From Phialocephala subalpina (lineage: Eukaryota > Ascomycota > Leotiomycetes > Helotiales > Mollisiaceae), in the NCBI GenBank assembly GCA_900073065.1, contig FJOG01000100.1, forward strand, positions 37,885 through 49,405: a DNA stretch of 11,521 bases, in the 5' to 3' direction. Below, piece by piece: positions 1 through 8,988 of this stretch. Position 1 is the first letter of the stretch, and the number at the start of each line of letters is the position of its first letter. Under the pieces are notes generated by a model. It worked only from the letters and a program-made list of their open reading frames with translations. It was not told the DNA's origin and made no database searches. A program made the position numbers and the translations under genes.

Positions 1-940
1 AATAATTTAAAAATAATAATCGTATAACTTTTATAAAACTTTTTATATTATACGTAAATTTACGTAAATTTTATATAAATTATAAAAATTATATAATTTT
101 AAATAATAATTATAAATTAATCAAAGGTTATACTAATAAAATATTTAATTTTATATATAATAATTAATAAATTAATAAATTCTCGAGAATTATTTTATTT
201 AATAAATTTATTTTTATTTTTATATATTTCTTTGATTATAATACGTTTGATTATTTGATAAAAACTAATTAAAAAAAATTTCTTATTTTAATTATATATA
301 TTCTTTAGTAAAATATTATATTTTTCTATAATATTTTTATATTAAATAAAAAAGAAAAATAATTAATTTGTAACTTTTAAAAAATTATATCCCCATTAAA
401 TATTAATGAAAAAAGTCGCTTATTAATTTGAAAAACTCAGCGATTATTAGTTTATATTCTACTTTAACTCGTGTATTATCAATATTTCGTAGATACTTGG
501 GCTTAAGTTGGTTCTTATATTATGCGATAAATCGAGCCGTTTAATTTTTATGAACCTCTTTTCTAATGATCTCTTCTATTAAATTTGTGACTATCTAAGT
601 CGTCGAAAGCAAGCCACGGACCGTAAGTTTGTTTATCTGCTTAATTAAAGCCTTTTTTTAAGCCCTTAAAAGCAGAGAGTAGTAAAGGTAGGTCGCTTCT
701 CTCCTCGAAACAATTTTGCCTAAATAGCGGCGCATAAAGGTAGTACGCTCCAAACTATGCTTTTTAGCTATTGCAGAGTAATTAGGAGCCAATTCTACAT
801 CACATTCCGTAAGAGCGGCTTCTATTGCAGCGTCGTCGTCGACAGCCATTTTAACTTTTTAAAGAGTGAGGGTTGATAATTTTTACGAAATTTTTTGTGC
901 GTGCATTGGGTGGGTCTGTGCATTGACAGTGGAAATCGGT
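1..940 (-). mobile_element. Decayed Fot1/pogo-type DNA transposon, 5' part, running off the left edge
   Basis: A cut-and-paste transposon of the Tc1/mariner superfamily, pogo/Fot1 branch, lies on the minus strand with its 5' end at 940 next to a TA dinucleotide (941-942), the usual target of this group. The assignment rests on the transposase remnant inside it (see the pseudogene at 240-849) and on its 5' end, which aligns with that of the second element at 9446. Composition changes inside the element: 660-940 is close to normal, 420-660 is intermediate, and 1-420 is about 85% A+T with few CpA/TpG but retained CpG, as expected from RIP. The 3' end is outside the window. Confidence 0.85.
240..849 (-). 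pseudogene. RIP-damaged pogo/Fot1-type transposase (N-terminal half visible)
   Basis: Reading starts at ATG 849 (MAVDDDAAIEAAL). A helix-turn-helix region of the pogo type follows (NYSAIAKKHSLERTTFMRRY, about residues 23-42). The frame then runs through four in-frame stops: TAA at 658-660, TAG at 595-597, and TAA at 541-543 and 520-522. The text between them is still typical: IKQINKLTVRG, VTNLIEEIIRKEV, YLRNIDNTRVK and AEFFKLISDFF. The stops fit C-to-T or G-to-A changes of Gln or Trp codons, as RIP produces. Between about 410 and 345 the frame changes once, so there is an indel. In the new frame EKYNILLKNIYN (326-291) matches the family motif before the first catalytic Asp; that Asp and its neighbours are no longer intact (a TAA follows at 288-290). 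Downstream of about 240 I could not follow the protein. Not functional. Confidence 0.85.
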
Positions 941-942
941 TA
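850..942 (-). repeat. 5' terminal and subterminal region of the left pogo element plus flanking TA
   Basis: On the minus strand the element begins TAACCGATTTCC (942-931). TGTCAATGCACAGACCC, a second TGCACGCAC and AAAATTTCG follow before the transposase start. The same order and near-identical bases occur at 9444-9529 in the right element (TAACCGAGATCC, TGCACATCCC, GCACACGCC, AAAATTTCG). The similarity stops abruptly at the TA, which marks the element boundary. The matching terminal inverted repeat at the other end is not in the window. Confidence 0.75.
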
Positions 943-1387
943 TCGTGACTGCGTGCCAGCCGTTTGATACTGTCAATCCCTTCATCGAGATTTTGGGGTC
1001 GATGGTAGGTAATTCCTCCTATGAGGCAGCCTCAAAGGCGAAGGTTTCTTCTCAGACGTACGCTTGCCTAGCTCATGTATATAGGTATGATGACCGATGT
1101 CAAACGCCGGTAGATGAGCTATCTGTGTCTCACTGATTTGCCCAAAATTGTTCAAATAATGAGGACTGGCGGGCAGAGGTTCAGATCCTAACTACTTTCA
1201 GCAATACAACACTTTTATCTATAGTAAACATACCTGGATAATATCCGATCCTATTCTGGAAAGGCATCAGCGAATTCTCTGCCAACATATCAACCTATCC
1301 CCAGCCTACCACACCAAGGCATGGGCGAGGGGACCGTTGCGCAGGCGCCTTCTCACATGTCAGACAAAAAAAAAAAAAAGGCCCGCC
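943..1387. other. No gene recognised; contains a 14-base A tract
   Basis: This 445-bp stretch lies between the left transposon boundary and the broken gene at 1388-2412. Short open frames exist, for example plus-strand 945-1136, but none shows a family motif, splice signals or a convincing start. A run of 14 A (1366-1379) sits just beyond the stop codon of the broken minus-strand gene. Part of the stretch may be 3' untranslated sequence of that gene. Confidence 0.5.
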
Positions 1388-2412
1388 TTACTGATCCATC
1401 TCAGCCCAGGTCTGAAACAAAGGCTGAAGCTGTGCCCCGGTCATTGGATCGTCGAGGTAAGGCTGTGAGAAAGGCGACCACGAGGGAACGTCCATGACGT
1501 TGTTGACTTGGGATCGATGTCGCGCGAGTTCGTTGGATAGGACAATAGTGGACGTGTCGAAGAGTATTTTTTCGCAGTTCTGAGGCGAGAAATGGATGGG
1601 GATGGCCGAGGGGAGAGTGGAATGTTATGTATGCTGGCATTGTCAGCCTCACGTCCTCGGCGGTTGTGCTTGTGTAACCACGAATGTCTAAGTCATTTGT
1701 GGTAGTATTTGGACTTGTGGGTTCAAAGGCATACCTCTAAAATTAGCTAGAAATTAAACGATGTCGATTATCTGCCTTTGAGACAACATACCACCAACAG
1801 TGGACTGATCGGCAGCGAGTCGAGGTCGATAAATCTCAACATCTACAGCAGATTTCGAAGTGTCCGAAGCAGAGCTAACCGTAATAACAAAATTAAAATC
1901 ACGGTTAACCGGGAACTCGACCAGGAACAAGCCCTCTGCAGCTTCCCTGCCAATAGGCAAAGTGGAAATAACGCCAAACTCTAACCGCACAACCACGGGC
2001 AAGTTAAGCGCGAGAAAGATATGAATGTATGATCCTTCCTTCTCCCACCCAGGACATACAGCCCCGAGTGCAGATTGGACCATAGAACAGTAAAAGCAAC
2101 CACCTTTCACCGCATCAATTAGATATTTCGACTTTTCGATGGTGATTTTCCCGACTGGTGTCCCGGCAGGAATTCTGTACTCTGTTTCAGCCCATGGTTT
2201 GTGCTGATTCGAATCGCCTTTTTGGAGGCCAGGTATGGGTCGAAGTTCAAGCATACTGTGCACACTTTGCTTGGTGGTAGTATTTGGATGAGATCTTGGG
2301 CTTTTGTAACGGATGAGGTTGTTGCTGGTGAGGCTAGAAGTGAGCGTAATTGCTCGAATGGGACGGCGGCTGAAATCCTCATCGACCCAGATGGTGCCGG
2401 TTGTTGAGACAT
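1388..2412 (-). pseudogene. Broken gene with HET-protein-like N-terminus; tail not recognised
   Basis: ATG 2412 has a good fungal start context (aacaaaaATG) after a purine-rich leader with a CCAAT. The first frame reads MSQQPAPSGS to KVCTVCLNFDPYLASKK. Coding character then moves to another frame (stop at 1754). That second frame has KGGCFYC, LPVVVRLEFG and VDVEIYRPR, an arrangement typical of the region ahead of the HET domain in Leotiomycete-type HET proteins. The switch falls on a five-T run (2219-2223), and one base missing there would explain it. A GTATGT donor near 1803 suggests an intron after EIYRPR. Beyond it, a frame reaching TAA 1388 (ending TWAEMDQ) looks coding but is not HET-like, and a second frame switch coincides with a six-T run (1567-1572). 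No HET core (SHCWG, WIDCLCI) is present. The HET-like call is by pattern, not search; the tail could be from another gene. Confidence 0.5.
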
Positions 2413-3077
2413 TTTTGTTTTCTACTCTGTCGTCTTTCAGTTTCCTCTTTCTTCTGGTAATACTGGATTGTTGTCCTGGTAGTTATGTCTTATCGGAAGA
2501 TGGGGAAGGTGATTGGGGTTAAGTAACTATACTGGCTGATGTGCCTTTGACTTGACGTCTAGATACATACTGTCCTAGCTCAATCGAGGAATAAACAAGT
2601 AAGACGGACATGAAGAAGGGCCGAATTAACTCAATGATATATTTTCGGGACGTGGCGCGGCACTGCATGATGGTCGCATAAGACTCTCGGCTGTGCTCGG
2701 CCGAGGCAAGGACTTTGCATCTTGGCATGGCGGTGGCAGAGTTTCCGGTTGCTTTGCAAAGCTTCGGCGACGGTTGAAATTCGCAAGATACGGACGTCTG
2801 CAACTCGTGAAGTATGCAAAGGTAACTTCGGTGTCGAGGGTAAAGACAAGTTCATGGGTGAGCCTAGATAACCGGGTGAGCAAGACACCCCTGCTGGTAC
2901 AATAAATTTACTGATCTTGATCGTGCAAGGCGGAAAGTAATCTCGCCAACCATCGGAGCGTTCATCCCTTGTCACGAGTCACGACCAACTCACGGAAGGA
3001 AAATAAACACAGAAAGTAAAATTTGCTAAGCCCACACTGAATCTTATTACTCAAAAGCGATTCTAGGATGATTTTCA
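2413..3077. other. Intergenic; upstream region of the broken gene and 3' flank of the HET gene
   Basis: The stretch of 665 bp has no gene I can support. Overlapping minus-strand frames at 2519-2975 carry no recognisable motif and lack splice or start evidence. Reading minus strand, a CCAAT and a purine-rich leader precede ATG 2412, so the right-hand part probably held the promoter of the broken gene. Confidence 0.5.
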
Positions 3078-5764
3078 TCAGATCAACGTGACTTCTTCAG
3101 CAGCATAAGGATCATCTAACTCCCAAAAATACTCCGCAGGTTTAACATCACCTTCAGCGGTGCGTATCATAGGAGGGCCTTTCCAGTAATCAATCTCGAG
3201 AAGCCCAAGCCTTCTGTAAACAGCACCGTTATGATTCCTTAGATCTCCATTCTTCAACTCTTCCGCTGGCACAGGAGCCAGTACGAGAGCAGTCCAAACC
3301 ATTTGCGACTTCGTCAAAAGCATGAGCTGAACTTGAGCAACATAACCCCTCTCTGCGCAAATATTGCATATCTTCTGGGACTTCGGAACTCGCGCTATGG
3401 AAGGAACAGGACATGCTTCTTCTAGACTCGCTTCCAAATCGCTGTGTGTGTGCGCTGTTGGGCCAATATTCATATCTAACACAATGGCGGTTCCCACTCG
3501 CTCCTCCTTTGGTGGACATTCAGCAGCTTTGACTTGTTCGATGGTCGCATTCGCTGCCGAGTCTTCGTCGGTCCAAAGTGTGATGGTTGGATGGCTCTCG
3601 GAGTTGCTTGTTACACGGCGTGGGACGATACCTGGATCGACTCTCATGAACATTGGCGTAAGGAAACATTGTAGTTGGATCGAAGCTGGCGTTTTTTTAG
3701 GGCGAACAAATCCAGTGCAATGAGAGTCGATAAGTTGCGTATATGTATCGATGGGTTTGTCGTAGATATACGCTACCTAATAATAATCAGGGCGTTAGCG
3801 TTGCTTCCTTAGGATGGGAATTGGCGTTGGGACATTGTTTCATGCGTTGTGAGACAATACACTTTGCTAACGAGATAGCTCGGAGTCTAGGAAGCATGCA
3901 TATTTTGTCATCTCTACTTAGGAAACAATTCATGATAGGAAAATTTCGCTCCCCGATTATCCTTACGGCATAAGTTATGGATGCCCAACTCCAAGAAGGC
4001 ACACCCTCATTCGCTTCAGTCTTCCCGTCATCGAAATCGAGTGCAGTCCACGAGAGACCTTCGGCTATATTGTGGCTCCAGAGACCAGCAAGATATGTGG
4101 AATGCTTTCTCAGTGACTGAAAGCGCTTTGCTAGACCCGCTATTGCCGGGAGCATGTCGGATTTTTTTGTCAGGGCTCTCCCAAAATAATCATCTCGAAT
4201 GGTTTCCCAGAGAGTTTCCAGTTCCTTGTCACGGTTTGGTCCAGATCCTCGAAGTGTTATCCGGCTCCATGTCCCCTTGTCCTTCAATGTCCTAAAACGC
4301 GAGAACCCGCCTTCCTCGCATAGAAACTTTACATCGTGAAGGTGGAACTCTGCCATCCTCACTGGGAGATACCATTCTTGCAAACACCAAGCGCGCTTAT
4401 TAAGGGGCGTCGATTCGCGTTCCGATGTCTCGTGGTTGATGCGAAACGATGCTTGAAATGCCTCGGGCTGGGAATAGAGATCCCACGGGTTTTCTACCGT
4501 AACTTTGTAGTGAATGGTGTCATCTGGGAAATCGAATAGAAAGCCATCATGCGAGTTTTGAGCTCTGGAGGCTGCGATGGTTAGGTACGACTTGGAGTAT
4601 ATTTCTGCCATCTTTTCTGCTTCGGCGAGCCAGTCATCTCTAGATAAATGTTAGCTCTAATGTTTTAAATAGAATGAGGGATTCATACCCATCATCTTGC
4701 ACGATACAAAGACAATCTATCCATATATATTGGATATCAATCCAGGTGCAAACTCTGATAGCATCGCGAAAAGATTGTGGTAGGCTGGAGAGAGCTATTC
4801 CAGTTGTATGCTCGTCCAGTGTAGCATGTGTTGTCATCAATGGATGTCGTGATGGAGGTCCCCAACAATGGCTCAGAGCCACGTAAGGTTTGACTATACC
4901 AGAGGCCTCGATCAGACGAACTATGCCGGTTGATGACGAAGATAGATCCAACACTCTTCTGGCGGGGATCGGCGAGGTGTCTGATTTGCAAAGCTTGTGG
5001 TTTTTTGCGCAATTACGCAAGTGGGCTTTTACTCTTTGCAATTGCATATCTATCTTCAGAGCTTGAGCGGTGTTGGAGCCTCGACGTTCTGTTTCTCTAG
5101 GTTTTTCGTAGAGCATGTCAACCCATGTCGTAGACATGACATTTGACTGCTCGTCAACTTGATCGAAGACAAATTTGATGAATCTAGGATTGTGGAGGTG
5201 AGATCCGGTTGTATTGAGGACCATTCGAGCTCCTGGAAAGAAATCCTGGCTTATCCTGCTGAAGAGGAGGTGAAGGCTGCAATTAGCAGGCGTGTGATTT
5301 CCTGGGGGATTGATATTAGGAGACGACCATGAATGCTCCTTCATATCGGTCCCACAAAATGAACAGCTCCATTTTCGACTGGCATCCCAATCGAGCTGAG
5401 TCGAATGATGTAGTTCAGTCCGATGAGATATCTTGAGTGGCTTGCTGTAATCGCTTTTATCTACTCGAGTCACTTCAGTGATGTCGAGGGGCCGCATAAC
5501 TCCGTCAGCTCGGAGTTGGGCATCTCTTCGAATTTCTTCGGCCTCCAGATCCAGACGATCTTGGTTCATGATTTCATGCGCCTCCACGAAATCCGCCCTC
5601 ATGATGGGGTTTCTAGACCTAGAAGATGAGCCGAGAATCGTGAGACTGCCGTTCCTCGTCATTTCTAAGGCTAGATCCTGCAGTTTTTCTTCCTCTGTCC
5701 GTTCGTTCTCATCTAGGTAGTCCGGATCAAGGAAAGGGTTCTTGGATTTGCGATTGGGATCCAT
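3078..5764 (-). CDS. HET-domain (heterokaryon incompatibility) protein, 815 aa, three exons
   Basis: HET proteins trigger growth arrest or cell death when incompatible fungal cells fuse; I cannot tell whether this one has that role. Exons are 5764-4689, 4639-3967 and 3776-3078 (2448 coding nt). The first ~290 residues are a variable leader with a CSFC pair (134-137). The HET core has all three hallmarks: PYVALSHCWG (293-302), YIWIDCLCIVQDD (346-358) and RAWCLQE (441-447), with KMAEIYSKSYLTIAAS (368-383) between the last two. PSWSWAS (573-579) precedes the second intron. Exon 3 restores the usual C-terminal pattern, with DSHC about 600 and TALVLAP and YRRLGLLEID near 745-780. Both introns keep frame and have GT-AG ends with CTAAC branch sites. 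No NACHT, WD or TPR partner domain is visible. It shares a 769-bp upstream region with the divergent gene at 6534. If the second intron is retained, translation stops at 3787 (642 aa). Confidence 0.92.
3777..3966 (-). other. Intron 2 of the HET gene (190 nt, open through nearly its whole length)
   Basis: The donor is GCC|GTAAGG and the acceptor TTATTAG|GTAGCG, with a CTAAC branch site at 3794-3798. Both splice sites are at codon boundaries, so exon 3 (3776-3078, 232 codons open to its first base) stays in frame. A single-base frameshift cannot replace the intron, because TGA (3787-3789) ends the upstream frame before the TAG that closes the downstream frame. It is long for a fungal intron, and the upstream frame stays open for 59 codons, so a retained-intron protein of 642 residues is possible. 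Confidence 0.82.
4640..4688 (-). other. Intron 1 of the HET gene (49 nt)
   Basis: On the minus strand the donor is GG|GTATGA and the acceptor ATCTAG|AGATGAC, with a GCTAAC branch site 11 nt before the AG. Removing it joins QDD to GDDWLAEAEKMAEIY, the expected continuous HET core. Without removal the frame ends at TAG 4640-4642, inside the acceptor. Confidence 0.95.
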
Positions 5765-6533
5765 AGCTGATATGAAGAATATTCTGCAACTTTAGAGTGA
5801 CTCTGGCGTAAGTTGAATTTCGTGAAACAATGGATAATCCACTTTATGGGTTTGGGGTTGCATTAATACCTATTTGATAACGGGTGATACCCGCGCAGCC
5901 TTGTGGTCTATTTTTTGTGGCTGCTGTCTGTGTCTGGAAGTGTACTAGTCGCTGCAACGCCTCGCCTAAAAACGCTCCTTTAGGAGTGCCTTGGACGCGC
6001 CACGAGCACGAGCATGCGTACCTTCTTTCCCGTCATCAACAACATCAAAATAAAGCCCCTCATCATACAGCAGGGTGTATGCCTTTTTCAGATTCAACGC
6101 TCTTCTGCATCTTGACAGTGTTGTTAGGTCCAGAAAGAGTAGATTCCGATGGCAGTGTGCAATATAAAATAGTCCTTGTGGAGAGGTTGAGCATGATGCG
6201 ATTATACAAACTTTTGAGGCCGTGCGTATGCTCTGAATCACGTGCATTACTGCTGTAAAGCTCAAAGTAACCGCTACACGCAGGCATTTGAGTGAAGTTC
6301 CGTCAAGTGGTATCCATCTCGCTCACCTGCCAAACTTTACAAGGGCCCTGCCGGAGCCGCTTCTGAACCCCATTTGCACGTGACTAGTAATTTAGCGTCA
6401 TCATTCAACGTTATCGTGCGTGGCTTCAATCTGTGCTGCCTTCAGTGCGTTTCGTGTCAACCTCAACACTCTCACGCTCACGCTCTATCCGACGACATCT
6501 AAGGAGGCAACGCCACGCGTGTCATACTCGCCA
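5765..6533. promoter_or_regulatory. Divergent promoter region between the HET gene and the 216-aa gene
   Basis: The HET gene reads left from 5764 and the unknown gene right from 6534, so these 769 bp carry both promoters. Two CACGTG boxes (6239-6244 and 6377-6382), the core site of fungal bHLH factors, lie nearer the plus-strand gene. Two overlapping frames of 99-124 codons at 5884-6265 show no motif and I do not call them genes. No TATA box is clearly placed for either gene. Confidence 0.5.
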
Positions 6534-7184
6534 ATGATGGGCATACTGTCGTACTTGGGAAGATCCCTTCCGTGGAAGCGTTCAGGAACATCAACCGCGA
6601 AACTTGACACATTCAATACCAACACAACCTCCCTCCCTCTTCCGCCTCGCGAACTGCTCCGCGGTCGCGAATTTTACGAAATCCCCATCTTGCGACGCCG
6701 GATCGACCGCGAAGTGGATACGCCCCTTGCAGCTCTCTATCGTCTATACGAGCATATCATGCTGGACCAGAATATTGAGATGCGGAACGAGCTTGAAGCC
6801 TTCTGGTTTCAACCCGGTTGGCTGATCCGCCAAATTCCCGATCCCAAAGACCCAGATCCTGAGCGCTATGCCGTTCTAGCCGTGATTCCAGCACTTTTGG
6901 TGCTTGCATTTAACAGGAGGATCGAACTAGGGTTGCCACGTGATGCACCTGCCATATTCACCAGGGACCAGTTGGATGAATGGCGGGCCAGAGAGCGGAA
7001 GTACGAGAAGGAGCCGGATTGGGCAAGTTGCGTGCCTCCTTGCAAACAATTGTTAAAGATACCACACTGGAACAATGATCTACGGGAATTTGTCTCAATC
7101 GATGGATTCGACGATCACAGGGCATCTCAGGAATTTGCAAAGAAGAATATCTTGATCTGGCAGCCACATATCCATTTCATATAA
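6534..7184 (+). CDS. Unknown conserved-looking fungal protein, 216 aa
   Basis: I do not recognise the family. The frame is open from 6420, but the first in-frame ATG is at 6534, directly followed by a second ATG at 6537, so I start there; no intron is needed. The protein has a short basic, Ser/Thr-rich leader (residues 1-40), then a charged, mostly helical-looking body. Visible elements are RELLRGREFYEIPILRRR (39-56), AFWFQPGW (89-96), an acidic DPKDPDPERY (103-112), a hydrophobic AVLAVIPALLVLAF (113-126, too short and isolated to call a membrane segment), GLPRDAPAIF (133-142), and a CVPPC pair (166-170). It ends in an aromatic tail (WQPHIHFI). No signal peptide is seen. The dense proline, tryptophan and charged blocks and normal codon use argue that it is real. 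Its stop is 98 bp from that of the convergent gene at 7283. Confidence 0.75.
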   Translation: MMGILSYLGRSLPWKRSGTSTAKLDTFNTNTTSLPLPPRELLRGREFYEIPILRRRIDREVDTPLAALYRLYEHIMLDQNIEMRNELEAFWFQPGWLIRQIPDPKDPDPERYAVLAVIPALLVLAFNRRIELGLPRDAPAIFTRDQLDEWRARERKYEKEPDWASCVPPCKQLLKIPHWNNDLREFVSIDGFDDHRASQEFAKKNILIWQPHIHFI

Positions 7185-7282
7185 ATCATCAGTTTTACCC
7201 GGAGCCAACGCCTGCGACCAAATATTACGTCTAATGGATCAAAAGACACAAGACCGGACATTTAGCACTTGAGCAATTCGAT

Positions 7283-8077
7283 TTACGGCCTTGAAATAGG
7301 CCGTGTCCCTATTGTTGTGTTGTATATGTCGTTAACTTGGTCCAGTACACCATCAGTAACCTTCTTCCCGAAGTCTCTGCACCATTGTTTGATCTCCGCG
7401 GCGCTCACTGTCTGACGACTATTGGCTAGAAGATACTGATGAAGATAAGAGACTGCGTCGGCAATATCATAAGACCTAGCGTTGGACTCGCACAGCCGAT
7501 TCAACTTTCCGCAGAATGCATAAGCCCATGGAGCTGCGTATACCACAATTCCTCCCCTCAGACCTCTGTACTGGTGCACGATGACATTTTGCTGGAGTGC
7601 ACTCTGAGCAAGACGTGCCTGAATGTCACGACCCATGTGTAGCTGGGTTGCGTTATTGAACCAATTGGCGCCGATTTCCCCCCGCTGCGAGCGTTCGCTG
7701 CGCGCGGCTGACCGAGCTGCTTCGTGAATGACGGTATGCTCTGCAACAGTGGGAGTAGCAAGGAAGAAGTCGACATCATGTGTGGAGCGTCTGGATTGGA
7801 GATAGACAGTGTTTACTGCTCCTCCGACGGTCACTACGGTAGCATTGACACCCCGTTGATCCAGGTACTGGCCCATATGGTCTAAGGCTCGAATGATGGT
7901 GTCTCGGTCGAGCTCGAATTCTTGGTGGGTGATGGGCCTGCCACTAGCATCTCGGTATGTCGGTGGGACCGTGACGGGGCCTCCTGTTGGCATACTGGCA
8001 GTGTTCTGTCCTGGACGTTGGACTCGTCCCAGCCGGACCGGCCGAGCTGGCTTTGGCTTGGAGTTCCCACAGCCCAT
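7283..8077 (-). CDS. Nucleotidyltransferase-fold-like protein with N-terminal lipidation motif, 264 aa
   Basis: ATG 8077 gives MGCGNSKPKP, a strong N-myristoylation signal (Gly2, Ser6, basic residues after) with Cys3 available for palmitoylation, so attachment to the plasma or an inner membrane is likely. An open frame extends upstream only to a GTG that is the donor of a leader intron, so the ATG is preferred. After a proline-rich linker (about 8-45) comes a domain resembling minimal nucleotidyltransferases of the AbiEii/MNT kind: VTVGGAVN (82-89), STHDVDFF (98-105, the Asp pair where metal ligands would be), APWAYAFCGKLNRL (182-195) and RSYDIADAVSYL (201-212). Fungal databases hold similar proteins under a DUF (possibly DUF7582; from memory). 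The G[GS]xxN and DxD-like positions suggest the fold, but whether it is catalytic or what it modifies is unknown. No partner domain is fused. Confidence 0.85.
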   Translation of the reverse strand: MGCGNSKPKPARPVRLGRVQRPGQNTASMPTGGPVTVPPTYRDASGRPITHQEFELDRDTIIRALDHMGQYLDQRGVNATVVTVGGAVNTVYLQSRRSTHDVDFFLATPTVAEHTVIHEAARSAARSERSQRGEIGANWFNNATQLHMGRDIQARLAQSALQQNVIVHQYRGLRGGIVVYAAPWAYAFCGKLNRLCESNARSYDIADAVSYLHQYLLANSRQTVSAAEIKQWCRDFGKKVTDGVLDQVNDIYNTTIGTRPISRP

Positions 8078-8085
8078 GACGATGA

Positions 8086-8131
8086 CTGTTGCAACGTTAG
8101 CCTGGCTTAATGCGATGGCTTTAAGGCTCAC
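8086..8131 (-). other. 5'-leader intron of the nucleotidyltransferase-like gene (46 nt)
   Basis: On the minus strand TTCAG|GTGAGC is a near-ideal donor, GCTAAC lies about 10 nt before the end, and AACAG|TCATCGTC is the acceptor, 8 nt ahead of ATG 8077. After splicing, the upstream frame meets a stop (TAA) with no ATG between, so the coding region begins at MGCGNSK. The apparent in-frame extension to 8131 starts with GTG, the donor itself. Confidence 0.7.
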
Positions 8132-8744
8132 CTGAATAACAATGACTTTAGTCTCAGCTGGCTTAGTTCAAGAGACGTGAAGGAGGTGGAGCTTGGATCT
8201 GGCTTAGCTACGAGTTTTATACATAGACATTGCCGCCACGCTTATTACTACGAATTTCCATGAGCCTTATTACACCTAGTTGGTTGCCTGTTTCACATTT
8301 CACAGTTGGATACCGATGCGTCGTTAAGCGCCGGCTTCGATCTCGATGTCAGAAAGGCCATAATTATGGCTAGCGGTTCATAAGTCGGCCAACCAGACAT
8401 GAAATCGAAATAGTTATATAGAATTAATACGATAGCTGTTTAATGCTCTGCAGCATCGCCTTACTAGGTGTGGCATAGAAAATTCGCAAGCGCTAACCGT
8501 TATTTCATCAGACGGTTGTACGCGCGACAAACCGAAATGGCAAATTGGTGTATGTAGCAACCCTGCCCTCAGCCGCGACACACCCCCTCGGATTTTGGAC
8601 CTCTTCAAAACCGGAATAACTTTGCAATATTGGAACCCGCTATCTTCCCCATTCCACGACGCTCTGAGTGGTCGAAAAAGCTATAGGATAACATCCACAT
8701 ATCTATCAGGTAACCTCGGTGGGGGCTCGCATACTACACAAGCA
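8132..8744. other. Intergenic; upstream region of the nucleotidyltransferase-like gene
   Basis: No gene is supported in these 613 bp. The right part begins a plus-strand frame (8595-8837) that runs into the MITE terminal repeat and is not credible. A small hairpin (AACCGT / ACGGTT, about 8494-8516) is the only local structure noticed. The left part presumably carries the promoter for the minus-strand gene at 8077. Confidence 0.45.
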
Positions 8745-8746
8745 TA

Positions 8747-8781
8747 CGAAGGTCGCGGTCAAAAGTATGGAGACATTAGGG
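8747..8781 (+). repeat. Left terminal inverted repeat of the MITE
   Basis: Begins CGAAGGTCGCGG directly after TA 8745-8746 and ends GACATTAGGG. It is an exact reverse complement of 8989-9023. Confidence 0.9.
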
Positions 8782-8988
8782 TATTATCCACTATACTGCC
8801 CTATAACCTCAAAGCAATACCGCTAAATGCCCCATAAATACAGGGACATTACCCTGAAGGACTGCTATTGGGCCTGGTGAGGTGGTAATCGCTAAAGCAG
8901 CTTATCAAGCCCTGTGAGTGCGCGTCTGAGCGCTGTGGTTACCGTGACAGCGTCCTTCAGGGGGCACAGCTTGTAATTTAGTGGAGAG

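Noticed and set aside
1..420. Mitochondrial or CRISPR-like AT-rich DNA with short repeats (ACGTAAATTT near 51-70)
   Set aside because: Transposase motifs are still readable on the minus strand and no regular repeat-spacer pattern exists; RIP explains the composition.
1401..1652. Minus-strand open frame of 83 codons beginning MRLTMPAYITF
   Set aside because: Its lower half runs antisense-frame to a better coding candidate ending at 1388; at most its upper part is an exon piece of the broken gene, so it is not listed separately.
2519..2975. Overlapping minus-strand frames of 85-114 codons
   Set aside because: No family motif, no splice support, and three frames overlapping in the same DNA.
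3776..3800. A frameshift joining the HET exon to the downstream frame
   Set aside because: TGA closes the first frame before TAG closes the second, so no single indel can join them; splicing does.
3787..3969. Reading the HET protein straight through to the stop at 3787 as its true C-terminus
   Set aside because: Good donor, branch and acceptor signals restore the standard HET C-terminal pattern in exon 3. The 642-aa form is kept only as a possible retained-intron product.
5884..6265. Overlapping open frames of 99-124 codons on both strands
   Set aside because: No motif, poor start context and mutual overlap within a divergent promoter region; treated as chance.
6420..6533. N-terminal extension of the 216-aa protein from a GTG
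   Set aside because: Fungal nuclear genes start at ATG; the first in-frame ATG is 6534.
8775..8781. TTAGGG-like telomeric sequence
   Set aside because: A single occurrence inside the MITE arm with no tandem array.
8595..8837. Plus-strand open frame of 80 codons
   Set aside because: It runs through the MITE terminal repeat and interior, so it is a by-product of the inserted element.
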